From Cronobacter muytjensii ATCC 51329 (lineage in GTDB: Bacteria; Pseudomonadota; Gammaproteobacteria; Enterobacterales; Enterobacteriaceae): a stretch of 64,000 nt of DNA. The notes under the pieces were generated by a model. It did no database searches, was not told the DNA's origin, and saw only the letters and a program-made list of their open reading frames with translations. Of the stretch, positions 35,244 to 44,073 are shown one piece after another (the first letter of the stretch is position 1; each line of letters starts with the position of its first letter). The DNA lies in NCBI RefSeq assembly GCF_001277195.1, contig NZ_CP012268.1, positions 1,984,001-2,048,000 of the forward strand, given 5' to 3'. The position numbers and the translations under genes are program-made.

Positions 35244-36890
35244 TTACTTCAGGCACGCCGAGCACTGGCCGGACTGGATCTGCTGGAAGAAATCGTTGCC
35301 TTTGTCATCCACCAGGATAAACGCCGGGAAATCTTCCACCTCGATTTTCCAGATAGCTTCCATACCGAGTTCCGGATATTCAACGCACTCCAGATGCCGG
35401 ATACTGTTCTGTGCCAGTACCGCCGCCGGGCCGCCGATGCTGCCGAGGTAGAAGCCGCCATGTTTTTGACAGGCGTCGGTCACCTGCTGGCTGCGGTTGC
35501 CCTTGGCGAGCATAATCATGCTGCCGCCGTGAGACTGTAGCAGATCCACGTAAGAATCCATGCGTCCGGCGGTGGTCGGGCCGAGCGACCCGGAGGCGTA
35601 CCCTTCCGGCGTTTTGGCCGGGCCCGCGTAGTAGACAGGATGATCTTTGACGTACTGCGGCAGCCCCGCGCCGCTGTCGATGCGCTCTTTGAGCTTCGCG
35701 TGCGCGATATCGCGCGCCACGATGATAGTGCCGGAGAGCGACAGCCGCGTGGAAACCGGGTATTGCGACAGCTGCGCCAGGATCTCGCTCATCGGACGGT
35801 TGAGATTGACCCGCACCGCTTCGCCCTCGCCGGCGCGACGCAACGCCTCTGGAATATATTTGCCGGGGTTGCTTTCGAGCTTTTCTATCCAGATGCCATC
35901 GCGGTTGATTTTGGCTTTGATGTTGCGGTCCGCGGAGCACGAGACGCCCATACCCACCGGGCAGGACGCGCCGTGGCGCGGCAGACGGATCACACGAATA
36001 TCGTGCGCGAAATATTTGCCGCCAAACTGCGCGCCGAGGCCGAGATTGCGCGCCTCCTGCAACAGCTCCTCTTCAAGCTTAACGTCGCGGAACGCCTGGC
36101 CGTGCTCGTTCCCTTCGGTCGGCAGGCCGTCATAATATTTGGTCGAGGCGAGTTTGACCGTTTTCAGCGTCGCCTCCGCCGAGGTGCCGCCAATGACAAA
36201 GGCCACGTGGTACGGCGGGCAGGCCGCGGTGCCGAGCGTGCGCATTTTCTCCACCAGATACGCTTTCAGTTTGCCAGGCGTCAGCAACGCTTTGGTTTCC
36301 TGGTAGAGATAGGTTTTGTTGGCGGAGCCGCCGCCTTTGGCGATGCAGAGGAATTTATACTCGTCGCCGTCGACGCTGTAGAGATCAATCTGCGCCGGCA
36401 GGTTGGTGCCGGTGTTGACCTCTTTGTACATATCCAGCGCCGCGTTTTGCGAATAGCGCAGGTTATCCTGCGTGTAGGTCTCATAGACGCCCTGCGCCAG
36501 CGCGGCTTCATCGCCGCCGCCGGTCCAGACGCGCTGGCCTTTTTTACCCATGATGATCGCGGTGCCCGTATCCTGGCAGGTCGGCAGAATGCCTTTGGCG
36601 GCAATCTCCGAGTTGCGCAGGAATTGCAGCGCCACATATTTATCGTTTTCGCTGGCTTCCGGGTCGCTCAGAATATCCGCCACCTGCTGTTGATGCGCCG
36701 GGCGCAGCATAAACGAGGCGTCGTGGAAGGCGTGGCGAGCCAGCAGCGTCAGCGCCTGCGGCTCGACTTTCAGGATTTCCTGACCTTCAAATTCGGAAAC
36801 GGAGACGTGATCGCGGGTTAACAGATAATACTCGGTCTCGTCCTTTTTCAGTGGAAAAGGCTCTTGCCAGAAGAAGGGTTTACCAGACAT
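35244..36890 (-). CDS. fumA: Fumarate hydratase class I, [4Fe-4S], FumA-like
   Basis: The 548-residue enzyme has E. coli FumA length and starts MSGKPFFWQEPFPLKKDETE. The ATG at 36890 follows GAGAG; an in-frame upstream extension is not conserved. It needs an oxygen-labile [4Fe-4S] cluster held by three cysteines, in LPTCQDTGTA, GTAACPPYH and SCSADRNIK. Upstream on the minus strand a CGCCACATGG motif is repeated. FumA and FumB are very similar; context next to fumC and manA identifies fumA. Confidence 0.96.
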   Translation of the reverse strand: MSGKPFFWQEPFPLKKDETEYYLLTRDHVSVSEFEGQEILKVEPQALTLLARHAFHDASFMLRPAHQQQVADILSDPEASENDKYVALQFLRNSEIAAKGILPTCQDTGTAIIMGKKGQRVWTGGGDEAALAQGVYETYTQDNLRYSQNAALDMYKEVNTGTNLPAQIDLYSVDGDEYKFLCIAKGGGSANKTYLYQETKALLTPGKLKAYLVEKMRTLGTAACPPYHVAFVIGGTSAEATLKTVKLASTKYYDGLPTEGNEHGQAFRDVKLEEELLQEARNLGLGAQFGGKYFAHDIRVIRLPRHGASCPVGMGVSCSADRNIKAKINRDGIWIEKLESNPGKYIPEALRRAGEGEAVRVNLNRPMSEILAQLSQYPVSTRLSLSGTIIVARDIAHAKLKERIDSGAGLPQYVKDHPVYYAGPAKTPEGYASGSLGPTTAGRMDSYVDLLQSHGGSMIMLAKGNRSQQVTDACQKHGGFYLGSIGGPAAVLAQNSIRHLECVEYPELGMEAIWKIEVEDFPAFILVDDKGNDFFQQIQSGQCSACLK

Positions 36891-36930
36891 TGCACTCTCA
36901 CTTACAGCTTCAGTTATGAAATGTGTCGTC

Positions 36931-36976
36931 CGCCACATGGTCCATGTGCGGCATGAAAAAGCGAGTCGCCACATGG
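36931..36976. promoter_or_regulatory. Repeated CGCCACATGG motif upstream of fumA
   Basis: CGCCACATGG (36931-36940) abuts an inverted partial copy, CCATGTGCGG (36942-36951), and recurs in direct orientation at 36967-36976. The spacing and symmetry suggest a regulator-binding cluster in the fumA-manA intergenic region; the protein is unknown. Confidence 0.5.
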
Positions 36977-37095
36977 TACACAATTTTTTAACAAAAACTG
37001 AGACTAAACCGACTTTTTGCCCAGCCGGGTTACATCAGTCCGCTTTATTGGTTTAATACCAAAAAACTTTTTTCCTCCGAATACAGGGACTGATC

Positions 37096-38274
37096 ATGCA
37101 GAAACTCATTAACTCGGTGCAGAACTATGCCTGGGGCAGTAAAACGGCGTTAACGGAACTTTATGGCGTGGAAAACCCGGACGGCGTGCCGATGGCGGAG
37201 CTGTGGATGGGCGCTCACCCGAAGAGCAGTTCACAGGTGCAGGACACGCAGGGCAACATCCGCGCGCTGCGTGATGTGATCGACGCCGATAAAACCGCCC
37301 TGCTCGGCGAGCAGGTGGCAGCGCGCTTCGGCGAGCTGCCGTTCCTGTTTAAAGTGCTGTGCGCCGATCAGCCGCTTTCCATTCAGGTGCACCCGAACAA
37401 GCAAGCCTCTGAAGAAGGCTTCGCGCGTGAAAACGCGGCGGGTATTCCGCTGGACGCCGCCGAGCGGAACTACAAAGATCCGAACCACAAGCCGGAGCTG
37501 GTGTTCGCCCTGACGCCGTTCCTCGCCATGAACGCGTTTCGTGAGTTTTCTGAGATTGTATCCCTGCTCCAGCCTGTCGCGGGCGCGCATACCGCCATCG
37601 CGCATTTCCTGGCCGCGCCGGATGCCGACCGCCTGCGTGAACTGTTCGCCGGGCTTCTGAATATGCAGGGCGAGGAGAAATCCCGCGCGCTGGCGGTACT
37701 GAAAGCAACCGTCGAGAGCCAGCAGGGCGAACCGTGGGACACCATTCGATTTATCGCGCAGTTCTACCCGGACGACAGCGGGCTTTTCTCGCCGCTGCTG
37801 CTGAACGTGGTGAAACTCAACCCTGGCGAGGCGATGTTCCTGTTCGCCGAAACGCCGCACGCGTATCTCCAGGGCGTGGCGCTGGAGGTGATGGCGAACT
37901 CCGACAACGTGCTGCGCGCGGGCCTGACCCCGAAATATATCGATATCCCGGAGCTGGTCGCCAACGTGAAATTTGTCGCCAAACCGGCGGCGCAGTTGCT
38001 GACCCAACCTGAGCAACACGGCGCAACGCTTAATTTCCCCATCCCGGTCGAGGATTTCGCCTTCTCGCTGCACGATCTCGGCACGCAGCCTGAGCGCCTG
38101 GCGCAGGCGAGCGCGGCCATTCTTTTTTGCGTCGAAGGGGAAGCGGTGCTCAGCAAAGATGACCAGCGCCTGACGCTGAAACCGGGCGAATCCGCTTTCG
38201 TGGCGGCGAATGAATCGCCGGTCAGCGTGAGCGGCGTGGGTCGTCTCGCGCGCGTATATAATAAGCTCAACTAA
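37096..38274 (+). CDS. manA: Mannose-6-phosphate isomerase
   Basis: The 392-residue cytoplasmic Zn enzyme interconverts mannose-6-P and fructose-6-P. It starts MQKLINSVQNYAWGSKTALT. Zn ligands appear in PLSIQVHPNKQ (Gln, His), in DPNHKPELVFAL (Glu) and in ETPHAYLQGVALE (His). The active-site arginine lies in NVLRAGLTPKYID. Divergent from fumA and followed by a terminator. Confidence 0.97.
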   Translation: MQKLINSVQNYAWGSKTALTELYGVENPDGVPMAELWMGAHPKSSSQVQDTQGNIRALRDVIDADKTALLGEQVAARFGELPFLFKVLCADQPLSIQVHPNKQASEEGFARENAAGIPLDAAERNYKDPNHKPELVFALTPFLAMNAFREFSEIVSLLQPVAGAHTAIAHFLAAPDADRLRELFAGLLNMQGEEKSRALAVLKATVESQQGEPWDTIRFIAQFYPDDSGLFSPLLLNVVKLNPGEAMFLFAETPHAYLQGVALEVMANSDNVLRAGLTPKYIDIPELVANVKFVAKPAAQLLTQPEQHGATLNFPIPVEDFAFSLHDLGTQPERLAQASAAILFCVEGEAVLSKDDQRLTLKPGESAFVAANESPVSVSGVGRLARVYNKLN

Positions 38275-38330
38275 GTTACTGATCTTTTAAGCAAGGATTG
38301 CTAAGCTTGGTAACATCTTTGCCAGTCATG

Positions 38331-38358
38331 CCAGACGGACCGCCGTCTGGCTTCGTTT
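38331..38358 (+). terminator. Terminator of manA
   Basis: CCAGACGG (38331-38338), a 4-nt loop and CCGTCTGG (38343-38350) are followed by CTTCGTTTT. Confidence 0.8.
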
Positions 38359-38373
38359 TAAGGGAACTGAACT

Positions 38374-39951
38374 ATGAAAAAATCGCTGGTCGCCGTGGGC
38401 GTGATTGTCGCTCTCGGGGTTATCTGGACAGGTGGCGCGTGGTACACCGGTAAGCAGTTTGAAAAACATGTCGGCGAAATGGTCGCCGAAGCCAACGCGC
38501 AGCTTAAGCTCAGCGCGCCGCAGGCCGGGCTTGAGCTTGGCTACCAGGATTACCAGCGCGGCCTGTTCAGCAGCCATCTGCAACTGGTGGTCAAACCCGC
38601 GGCGGGCCAGCAGGAAGCGCTGCTGAAGCCGGGCCAGAGCGTGGTGCTGGATCAGGTAGTGAGCCACGGTCCGTTCCCGCTGGCCGATCTGAAAAAGCTC
38701 AATATCCTGCCAGCGATGGCGTCGGTGCATACCACGCTTGTGAACAACGATACCACCAAAGCGCTGTTTGATATGGCGAAAGGCAAATCGTTCGCCGATG
38801 TGCAGACCCGTATTGGCTACGGCGGCGCGACCTCCAGCGATATCAAGCTTCAGGCGCTGAACTATGATACCCCGGATGAGAAAGTGGCGTTCAGCGGCGG
38901 TGATTTCCAGCTTGATGCCGACAAAGACGGCAATGACGTGAGCCTGAAAGGCGAAGCGGACAGCGGTCTGGTTAATGCCGTTAACGAATACGGCCAGCAT
39001 GTGCAGCTTACCTTCAACGGCCTGAAAACTGACGGCAACACAAAGATGACCAGCTTTAAAGAGCGCGTTGGCGAGCAGAAGCTGAGCCTCGAAAAACTGG
39101 CGATCGCGATTGAAGGTCAGGAGATGGCGCTGCTCGAAGGCATCAGCCTGAACGGCAAGTCTGACGTGGCGAAAGATGGCAAAAGCATCGACAGCCAGAT
39201 GGATTACGCCATGAACAGCCTGAAAGTGCAGAATCAGGATCTTGGCAGCGGCAAGATGACGCTGAAAATCGGCAACATCGACGGCCAGGCGTGGCACCAG
39301 TTCAGCCAGCAGTATAACGAGCGTAGCCGGGCGCTGATGGCGCAACCGGGCATTATGGATAATCCGGAGCTTTATCAGCAACAGGCCACCGAGATCCTCG
39401 TCTCTTCGCTGCCGCTGCTGCTGAAAGGCAACCCGGTGATTACCGTCGCGCCGCTGAGCTGGAAAAACGCCAAAGGCGAAAGCACCTTTAACCTGTCGCT
39501 GTTCCTGAAAGATCCGAGCCAGGCGCCGGTGAGCGCCGCGCAGACCAGTCCGGCGGAGCAGCTCGATCGCGTGGTGAAAAGCCTCGACAGCAAGCTGGTT
39601 ATTCCGGTGGATATGGCGACCGAGATGATGACCCAGGTCGCGAAACTGGAAGGCTATCAACAGGCGGACGCCGAGAAACTGGCGGGCCAGCAGGTGAAAG
39701 GCCTGGCGGCGATGGGCCAGATGTTCCGCATCACCACCATGCAGGACAACAGCATTGTGACCAGCCTGCAGTACGCAAACGGTCAGGTGAACCTGAACGG
39801 TCAGAAAATGCCGCTCGCGGAGTTTATCGGCATGTTCGGCCTGCCGGGTCTTAACGCGCCAGAGCCGCAGGCGATGCCGGAGCTTGACGCGCCGGGCGCG
39901 GCCCCTGCCCCTGCGCCGCGAGGCCCTGCGCTTTCCGTCCCGCAGCAGTAA
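38374..39951 (+). CDS. ydgA: YdgA, DUF945 membrane-anchored protein
   Basis: The 525-residue protein has one N-terminal helix (KKSLVAVGVIVALGVIWTG) and a long periplasmic DUF945 domain. It keeps the family landmarks YTGKQFEKHV, SHGPFPLADLKK and LAIAIEGQEMALLEGISLNG. The C-terminal ~25 residues are Pro/Ala-rich and make it longer than I recall for E. coli YdgA (about 502). Function is not established; a large inner-membrane-anchored periplasmic protein is all that is known with confidence. Confidence 0.92.
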   Translation: MKKSLVAVGVIVALGVIWTGGAWYTGKQFEKHVGEMVAEANAQLKLSAPQAGLELGYQDYQRGLFSSHLQLVVKPAAGQQEALLKPGQSVVLDQVVSHGPFPLADLKKLNILPAMASVHTTLVNNDTTKALFDMAKGKSFADVQTRIGYGGATSSDIKLQALNYDTPDEKVAFSGGDFQLDADKDGNDVSLKGEADSGLVNAVNEYGQHVQLTFNGLKTDGNTKMTSFKERVGEQKLSLEKLAIAIEGQEMALLEGISLNGKSDVAKDGKSIDSQMDYAMNSLKVQNQDLGSGKMTLKIGNIDGQAWHQFSQQYNERSRALMAQPGIMDNPELYQQQATEILVSSLPLLLKGNPVITVAPLSWKNAKGESTFNLSLFLKDPSQAPVSAAQTSPAEQLDRVVKSLDSKLVIPVDMATEMMTQVAKLEGYQQADAEKLAGQQVKGLAAMGQMFRITTMQDNSIVTSLQYANGQVNLNGQKMPLAEFIGMFGLPGLNAPEPQAMPELDAPGAAPAPAPRGPALSVPQQ

Positions 39952-39957
39952 AAAAGA

Positions 39958-39983
39958 AAACGGCCTCCCGGGAGGCCGTTTTT
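39958..39983. terminator. Bidirectional terminator between ydgA and malI
   Basis: AACGGCCTCCC and GGGAGGCCGTT form an uninterrupted palindrome with A-rich and T7 flanks, placed between convergent ydgA and malI. Confidence 0.9.
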
Positions 39984-39993
39984 TTGGCGCGTC

Positions 39994-41022
39994 TTAACGG
40001 TACGCCACCAGCCGTGGCCCGATGATAAGGCTCCCCGCCGGCTCATCGCCGTGCTGAATGCGCTGCAGGATCCGCTCCGCCACGCAGTGGCCCATCTCCC
40101 GCGCGGGCGTCGTCACCCACGTTAGCGGAACTTCATCAAGCCGCTCTTCCGGTACGTCGGCGAACGCCGCCAGCGTGACGCTGTTTTCGAAATAGCTCTC
40201 ATACCCCGCCTCTCCGCTCTGCCGCCCGGCACGCATCAGGCCAAACCAGGCACCCATCGCGACGGTGCTGTTATGGCACAGCACGGCGGTGATGGTCGGG
40301 TTAACGCGCAGGAGTTCGGTAATGGCTTCCGCCGCGGGTTTCTGCCCCGGCTGACACTCGACAATCCATTCGCTGTGAAACGGCAGCCCGTACTGCAACA
40401 GCGTCGCGCAGTAGCCGCCGAGCCGTTCAGCGCGGGTCAGTGAGGAACTCGCGCCGCCCAGCCAGGCGATGCGCTGATGGCCGCGACGGATAAGATGTTC
40501 GGTGACCAGACGCGCCGCCTGCTGATTATCAGGCCGGACCGTGTCCACTTCATCGTGATGGCTGGCGCGCGAGGCGAACAGCAGTGGAATGCCGCGCCCA
40601 CGAGCCTGCGCCTGCCACGACGCGCCCGGCCCGCCGCCGCCTGCCACTACCACGCCATCCACGCCGTGATCGAGCAGCGTATCGAGACAGCGCTGCATCC
40701 GGGCTTCATCACGCCCGCCCTGCAACAGAAACAGCATCCGCCCCTGGGCCTCCAGCGCCTCGGAAAGCCCGGCTGTCAGTTCGGCGTAAAACGGCGTGGT
40801 GAGATCGCGCACAATCAGCCCGACAACGCCGCTTGGCCCGCCGCGCAACGCCGACGCCTGGCGGTTGCGCACAAACCCTAACTGCTCAATGGCGTCGTTT
40901 ACCCGCTGCCCGGTCGCGCTGGAGATACGACCTTTGCCGCTCAGCACCAGCGACACGGTGGCAACGGACACGCCCGCCGCCTGCGCGACATCATTGATAG
41001 TGATTCTTTTCGCCTGTGTCAT
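39994..41022 (-). CDS. malI: LacI-family repressor MalI
   Basis: The 342-residue repressor has an N-terminal HTH: ITINDVAQAAGVSVATVSLV, then LSGKGRISSATGQRVNDAIE. The periplasmic-binding-like effector domain follows from residue ~60 (VVGLIVRDLTTPFYAELTAG). It is divergent from malX, and two matching palindromes lie in the shared 172-bp gap. In E. coli MalI represses malXY and itself; the natural inducer is unknown. Confidence 0.95.
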   Translation of the reverse strand: MTQAKRITINDVAQAAGVSVATVSLVLSGKGRISSATGQRVNDAIEQLGFVRNRQASALRGGPSGVVGLIVRDLTTPFYAELTAGLSEALEAQGRMLFLLQGGRDEARMQRCLDTLLDHGVDGVVVAGGGGPGASWQAQARGRGIPLLFASRASHHDEVDTVRPDNQQAARLVTEHLIRRGHQRIAWLGGASSSLTRAERLGGYCATLLQYGLPFHSEWIVECQPGQKPAAEAITELLRVNPTITAVLCHNSTVAMGAWFGLMRAGRQSGEAGYESYFENSVTLAAFADVPEERLDEVPLTWVTTPAREMGHCVAERILQRIQHGDEPAGSLIIGPRLVAYR

Positions 41023-41050
41023 TGACTACGCTTTTGCTCCGCTCCTGCCA

Positions 41051-41066
41051 GATAAAACCTTTTACC
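41051..41066. promoter_or_regulatory. MalI operator (malI side)
   Basis: GATAAAACCTTTTACC resembles the E. coli MalI operator GATAAAACGTTTTATC, with two differences. It lies 29 bp upstream of the malI start and probably mediates autorepression. Confidence 0.75.
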
Positions 41067-41129
41067 TGAAACGCTATTATAGCCGTCAGGCCTGGGTAAT
41101 GTTCTGTGATTCAACGCGCATTAAACTTT

Positions 41130-41145
41130 GGTAAAACGTTTTATC
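41130..41145. promoter_or_regulatory. MalI operator (malX side)
   Basis: GGTAAAACGTTTTATC differs from the E. coli operator by one base. It lies 49 bp before malX. A half-conserved CRP-like site, TGTGATTCAACGCGCA (41105-41120), lies just upstream, consistent with CRP-activated malX. Confidence 0.85.
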
Positions 41146-41194
41146 TTGCAATCCTTCGTTCAGGCGATGGATCATTTAACGCGAGGAGTCGTTT

Positions 41195-42784
41195 ATGACG
41201 GCGAACACGGTACAAAAAATCACGCTGTGGGGATTTATGCAGCAGCTCGGCAAAACATTTATGTTGCCGGTGGCGCTGCTGTCGTTTTGCGGCATTTTGA
41301 TGGGCATCGGCAGTTCGCTCAGTAGTCATGACGTCATTACGCTGATGCCGTTTCTCGGCAACAGCGTGTTGCAGCTCATTTTCACCTGGATGAGCAAAAT
41401 GGGCTCGTTCGCCTTCAGTTTCCTGCCGGTGATGTTCTGTATTGCCATTCCGCTGGGGCTGGCGCGTGAAAATAAAGGCGTGGCGGCGTTCGCAGGGTTT
41501 GTGGGCTACGCGGTGATGAACCTGGCGGTCAATTTTTGGCTGACCGCAAAAGGCATCTTACCGACAGAGGACCCGGCGCTGCTGAAGGCCAGTAACGTGC
41601 AGTCGGTGCTCGGCATTCAGTCCATCGACACCGGCATTCTGGGTGCGGTGATCGCGGGCGTGATAATCTGGCTGCTGCACGAGCGCTTCCACAAAGTGCG
41701 CCTCCCGGACGCGCTGGCCTTTTTTGGCGGCACGCGTTTTGTACCGATCGTCACCACGGTGGTGATGGGCCTGGTCGGGCTGACCATTCCGCTGATCTGG
41801 CCGTTTTTTGCTAAAGGTATCAACGCGCTGGGCTGGCTTATCAACAGCGCCGGAAGCTTCGCGCCGATGATTTTCGGCACCGGCGAGCGCCTGCTGCTGC
41901 CGTTTGGTTTGCAGCATATTCTGGTGGCGCTGATTCGCTTTACCGAGGCGGGCGGCACGCTGGATGTCTGCGGGCAGAGCGTCTCTGGCGCGCTGACTAT
42001 CTTCCAGGCGCAGCTGAATTGCCCTGCCTCGCACGGCTTTGCCGAAAGCGCGACGCGCTTCCTCTCGCAGGGCAAAATGCCGGCGTTCCTGGGCGGCCTG
42101 CCGGGGGCGGCGCTGGCGATGTACCACTGCGCGCGCCCGGAGAACCGTCATAAAATCAAGGGGCTGTTGATTTCCGGCGTCATCGCCTGTGTGGTCGGCG
42201 GCACCACGGAGCCGCTGGAATTCCTGTTCCTGTTCGTGGCCCCGGCGCTTTATCTCATCCACGCGCTGCTGACCGGGCTTGGCTTTACCATGATGGCGGT
42301 ACTCGGCGTCACTATCGGCAACACCGACGGCAATATTATCGATTTCGTGGTCTTTGGCGTGCTGCACGGGCTGTCGACCAAATGGTACTGGGTGCCGGTG
42401 GTGGCAGGCGTCTGGTTCGCCGTCTATTACGCGATTTTCCGCTTCGCGATTACCCGCTTTAATATCAAAACGCCGGGCCGGGAGGCTGAAAGCGCGACGG
42501 CAAGCGTCGTCACGTCAGGCGTTAGCGGAAAATCGGGCTATGACGTGCCGGCTATTCTGAAGGCGCTCGGCGGTGCGGAAAATATCACGTCGCTGGATAA
42601 CTGCATTACGCGTCTGCGCCTCACGGTCAAAGAGATGTCACGGGTGGACAGCGCGGCGCTTAAGGCGAATCGCGCTATCGGCGTGGTGCAACTTAACCAG
42701 CATAATTTGCAGGTGGTCATTGGCCCGCAGGTGCAGTCGGTGAAAGATGAAATGGACAGCCTGATGCATTCGGTACAGGCGTAA
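41195..42784 (+). CDS. malX: PTS maltose/glucose-type transporter EIICB, MalX
   Basis: The 529-residue inner-membrane permease has a glucose-family EIIC domain (residues ~1-430, about 10 helices) with VVGGTTEPLEFLFLFVAPAL containing the conserved substrate-loop Glu. The EIIB domain (~445-529) carries phospho-acceptor Cys470 in SLDNCITRLRLTV. There is no EIIA domain, so it must be phosphorylated by a shared EIIA-Glc. Coupled to malY 14 bp downstream. Confidence 0.95.
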   Translation: MTANTVQKITLWGFMQQLGKTFMLPVALLSFCGILMGIGSSLSSHDVITLMPFLGNSVLQLIFTWMSKMGSFAFSFLPVMFCIAIPLGLARENKGVAAFAGFVGYAVMNLAVNFWLTAKGILPTEDPALLKASNVQSVLGIQSIDTGILGAVIAGVIIWLLHERFHKVRLPDALAFFGGTRFVPIVTTVVMGLVGLTIPLIWPFFAKGINALGWLINSAGSFAPMIFGTGERLLLPFGLQHILVALIRFTEAGGTLDVCGQSVSGALTIFQAQLNCPASHGFAESATRFLSQGKMPAFLGGLPGAALAMYHCARPENRHKIKGLLISGVIACVVGGTTEPLEFLFLFVAPALYLIHALLTGLGFTMMAVLGVTIGNTDGNIIDFVVFGVLHGLSTKWYWVPVVAGVWFAVYYAIFRFAITRFNIKTPGREAESATASVVTSGVSGKSGYDVPAILKALGGAENITSLDNCITRLRLTVKEMSRVDSAALKANRAIGVVQLNQHNLQVVIGPQVQSVKDEMDSLMHSVQA

Positions 42785-42798
42785 ACGCGGGAGGCAGA

Positions 42799-43968
42799 AT
42801 GTACGATTTTTCACAGGCCGTGGATCGCCGCGGCACCTGGTGCACCCAGTGGGATTATGTCGCTGACCGTTTCGGCGTGGACGATTTGCTGCCCTTTACT
42901 ATCTCGGATATGGATTTTCCGACCGCGCCCTGCGTACTGGAGGCGGTTTCGACGCGGCTCGCCCACGGCGTGCTCGGCTACAGCCGCTGGCAAAATCCGG
43001 ATTTTACCGGCGCGGTCGCGCACTGGTACGCCACGCGTTTTGGCAGCCAGATTGCGCCCGAAACCCTGGTTTACGGTCCGTCGGTTATCTATATGGTGTC
43101 GCAACTGATTCGCCAGTGGTCGACGCCAGGCGACGAAGTGCTTATCCACACGCCCGCCTATGACGCCTTCCCGAAGGCCATCGAAGGCAACGGGCGGCAA
43201 GTGCTGAGCGCCCCGCTCACGCTGACCGATGCGGGCTGGCGGTGCGATATGCGCGCGCTGGAAGCCCGGCTGGCGCGCCCGACCTGCAAAATTATGCTGT
43301 TGTGCAGCCCGCATAATCCGACGGGTAAAGTCTGGCGGCGTGACGAGCTGGAGGCGATGGCCGCGCTCTGCGCGCGTTATGACGTGCGGGTCATCAGCGA
43401 TGAAATCCATATGGATATGGTCTGGCAGGGGCATCAGCATATCCCCTGGTGCGACGTCGGTCAGGGGCGCTGGGCGCTGTTCTCGTCGGCGTCCAAAAGC
43501 TTTAACATTCCGGCGCTGACCGGCGCGTGGGGGCTTCTCGCGCACGATGATGACCGCAACGCGTATTTCCAGGCGCTGAAAGGCCGCGACGGGCTCTCCT
43601 CACCTGCCGTGTTATCGCTGGTGGCGCATATCGCCGCGTATCGTGAAGGCGCGCCCTGGCTCGACGCGCTGCGTGGCTATCTTCAGGATAACCTGCGTTT
43701 TGTGGCGCAGCGCCTTAACGATGCATTTGCGCAACTGCGCTGGCAACCGCCCGAGGCGACCTATCTCGCATGGATCGACCTGCGACCCCTCGGCATCGAT
43801 GACGATGCCTTACAGCAGGCGCTGATTATGCGCGAAAAGGTCGCCATTATGCCCGGCACCACCTATGGCGAAGAGGGGCGCGGCTTTATTCGCCTGAACG
43901 TCGGCTGCCCGCGCAGCAAACTGGAACAGGGCGTCGAGCGGCTTATTTGCGCAATTCGGTCACTTTGA
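42799..43968 (+). CDS. malY: MalY, PLP-dependent cystathionine beta-lyase / maltose regulon modulator
   Basis: The 389-residue cytosolic enzyme has the PLP lysine at Lys233 in FSSASKSFNIPALTG, the same position as E. coli MalY. VLIHTPAYDAFPKAIEGNGR and CSPHNPTGKVW are fold-type I landmarks. E. coli MalY has beta-C-S lyase activity and binds MalT to repress the maltose regulon. Second gene of malXY, closed by a terminator. Confidence 0.95.
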   Translation: MYDFSQAVDRRGTWCTQWDYVADRFGVDDLLPFTISDMDFPTAPCVLEAVSTRLAHGVLGYSRWQNPDFTGAVAHWYATRFGSQIAPETLVYGPSVIYMVSQLIRQWSTPGDEVLIHTPAYDAFPKAIEGNGRQVLSAPLTLTDAGWRCDMRALEARLARPTCKIMLLCSPHNPTGKVWRRDELEAMAALCARYDVRVISDEIHMDMVWQGHQHIPWCDVGQGRWALFSSASKSFNIPALTGAWGLLAHDDDRNAYFQALKGRDGLSSPAVLSLVAHIAAYREGAPWLDALRGYLQDNLRFVAQRLNDAFAQLRWQPPEATYLAWIDLRPLGIDDDALQQALIMREKVAIMPGTTYGEEGRGFIRLNVGCPRSKLEQGVERLICAIRSL

Positions 43969-43969
43969 A

Positions 43970-44002
43970 CGCAAAAGGGGCCCTTCCGGGCCCTCTTTTG
44001 TT
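43970..44002 (+). terminator. Terminator of malXY
   Basis: AAAAGGGGCCC-ttcc-GGGCCCTCTTTTGTTGC forms a long stem with one bulge, 10 bp past the malY stop. Confidence 0.88.
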
Positions 44003-44073
44003 GCGCAACGTAGCTTTCCGGTCGCAAATATTTTTATAATGGTATGCACTTTATTCTAAAAAAGAGTGCCATC

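Noticed and set aside
38326..39660. 444-codon open frame on the minus strand
   Set aside because: Antisense of ydgA, with no recognisable domain and no ribosome site.
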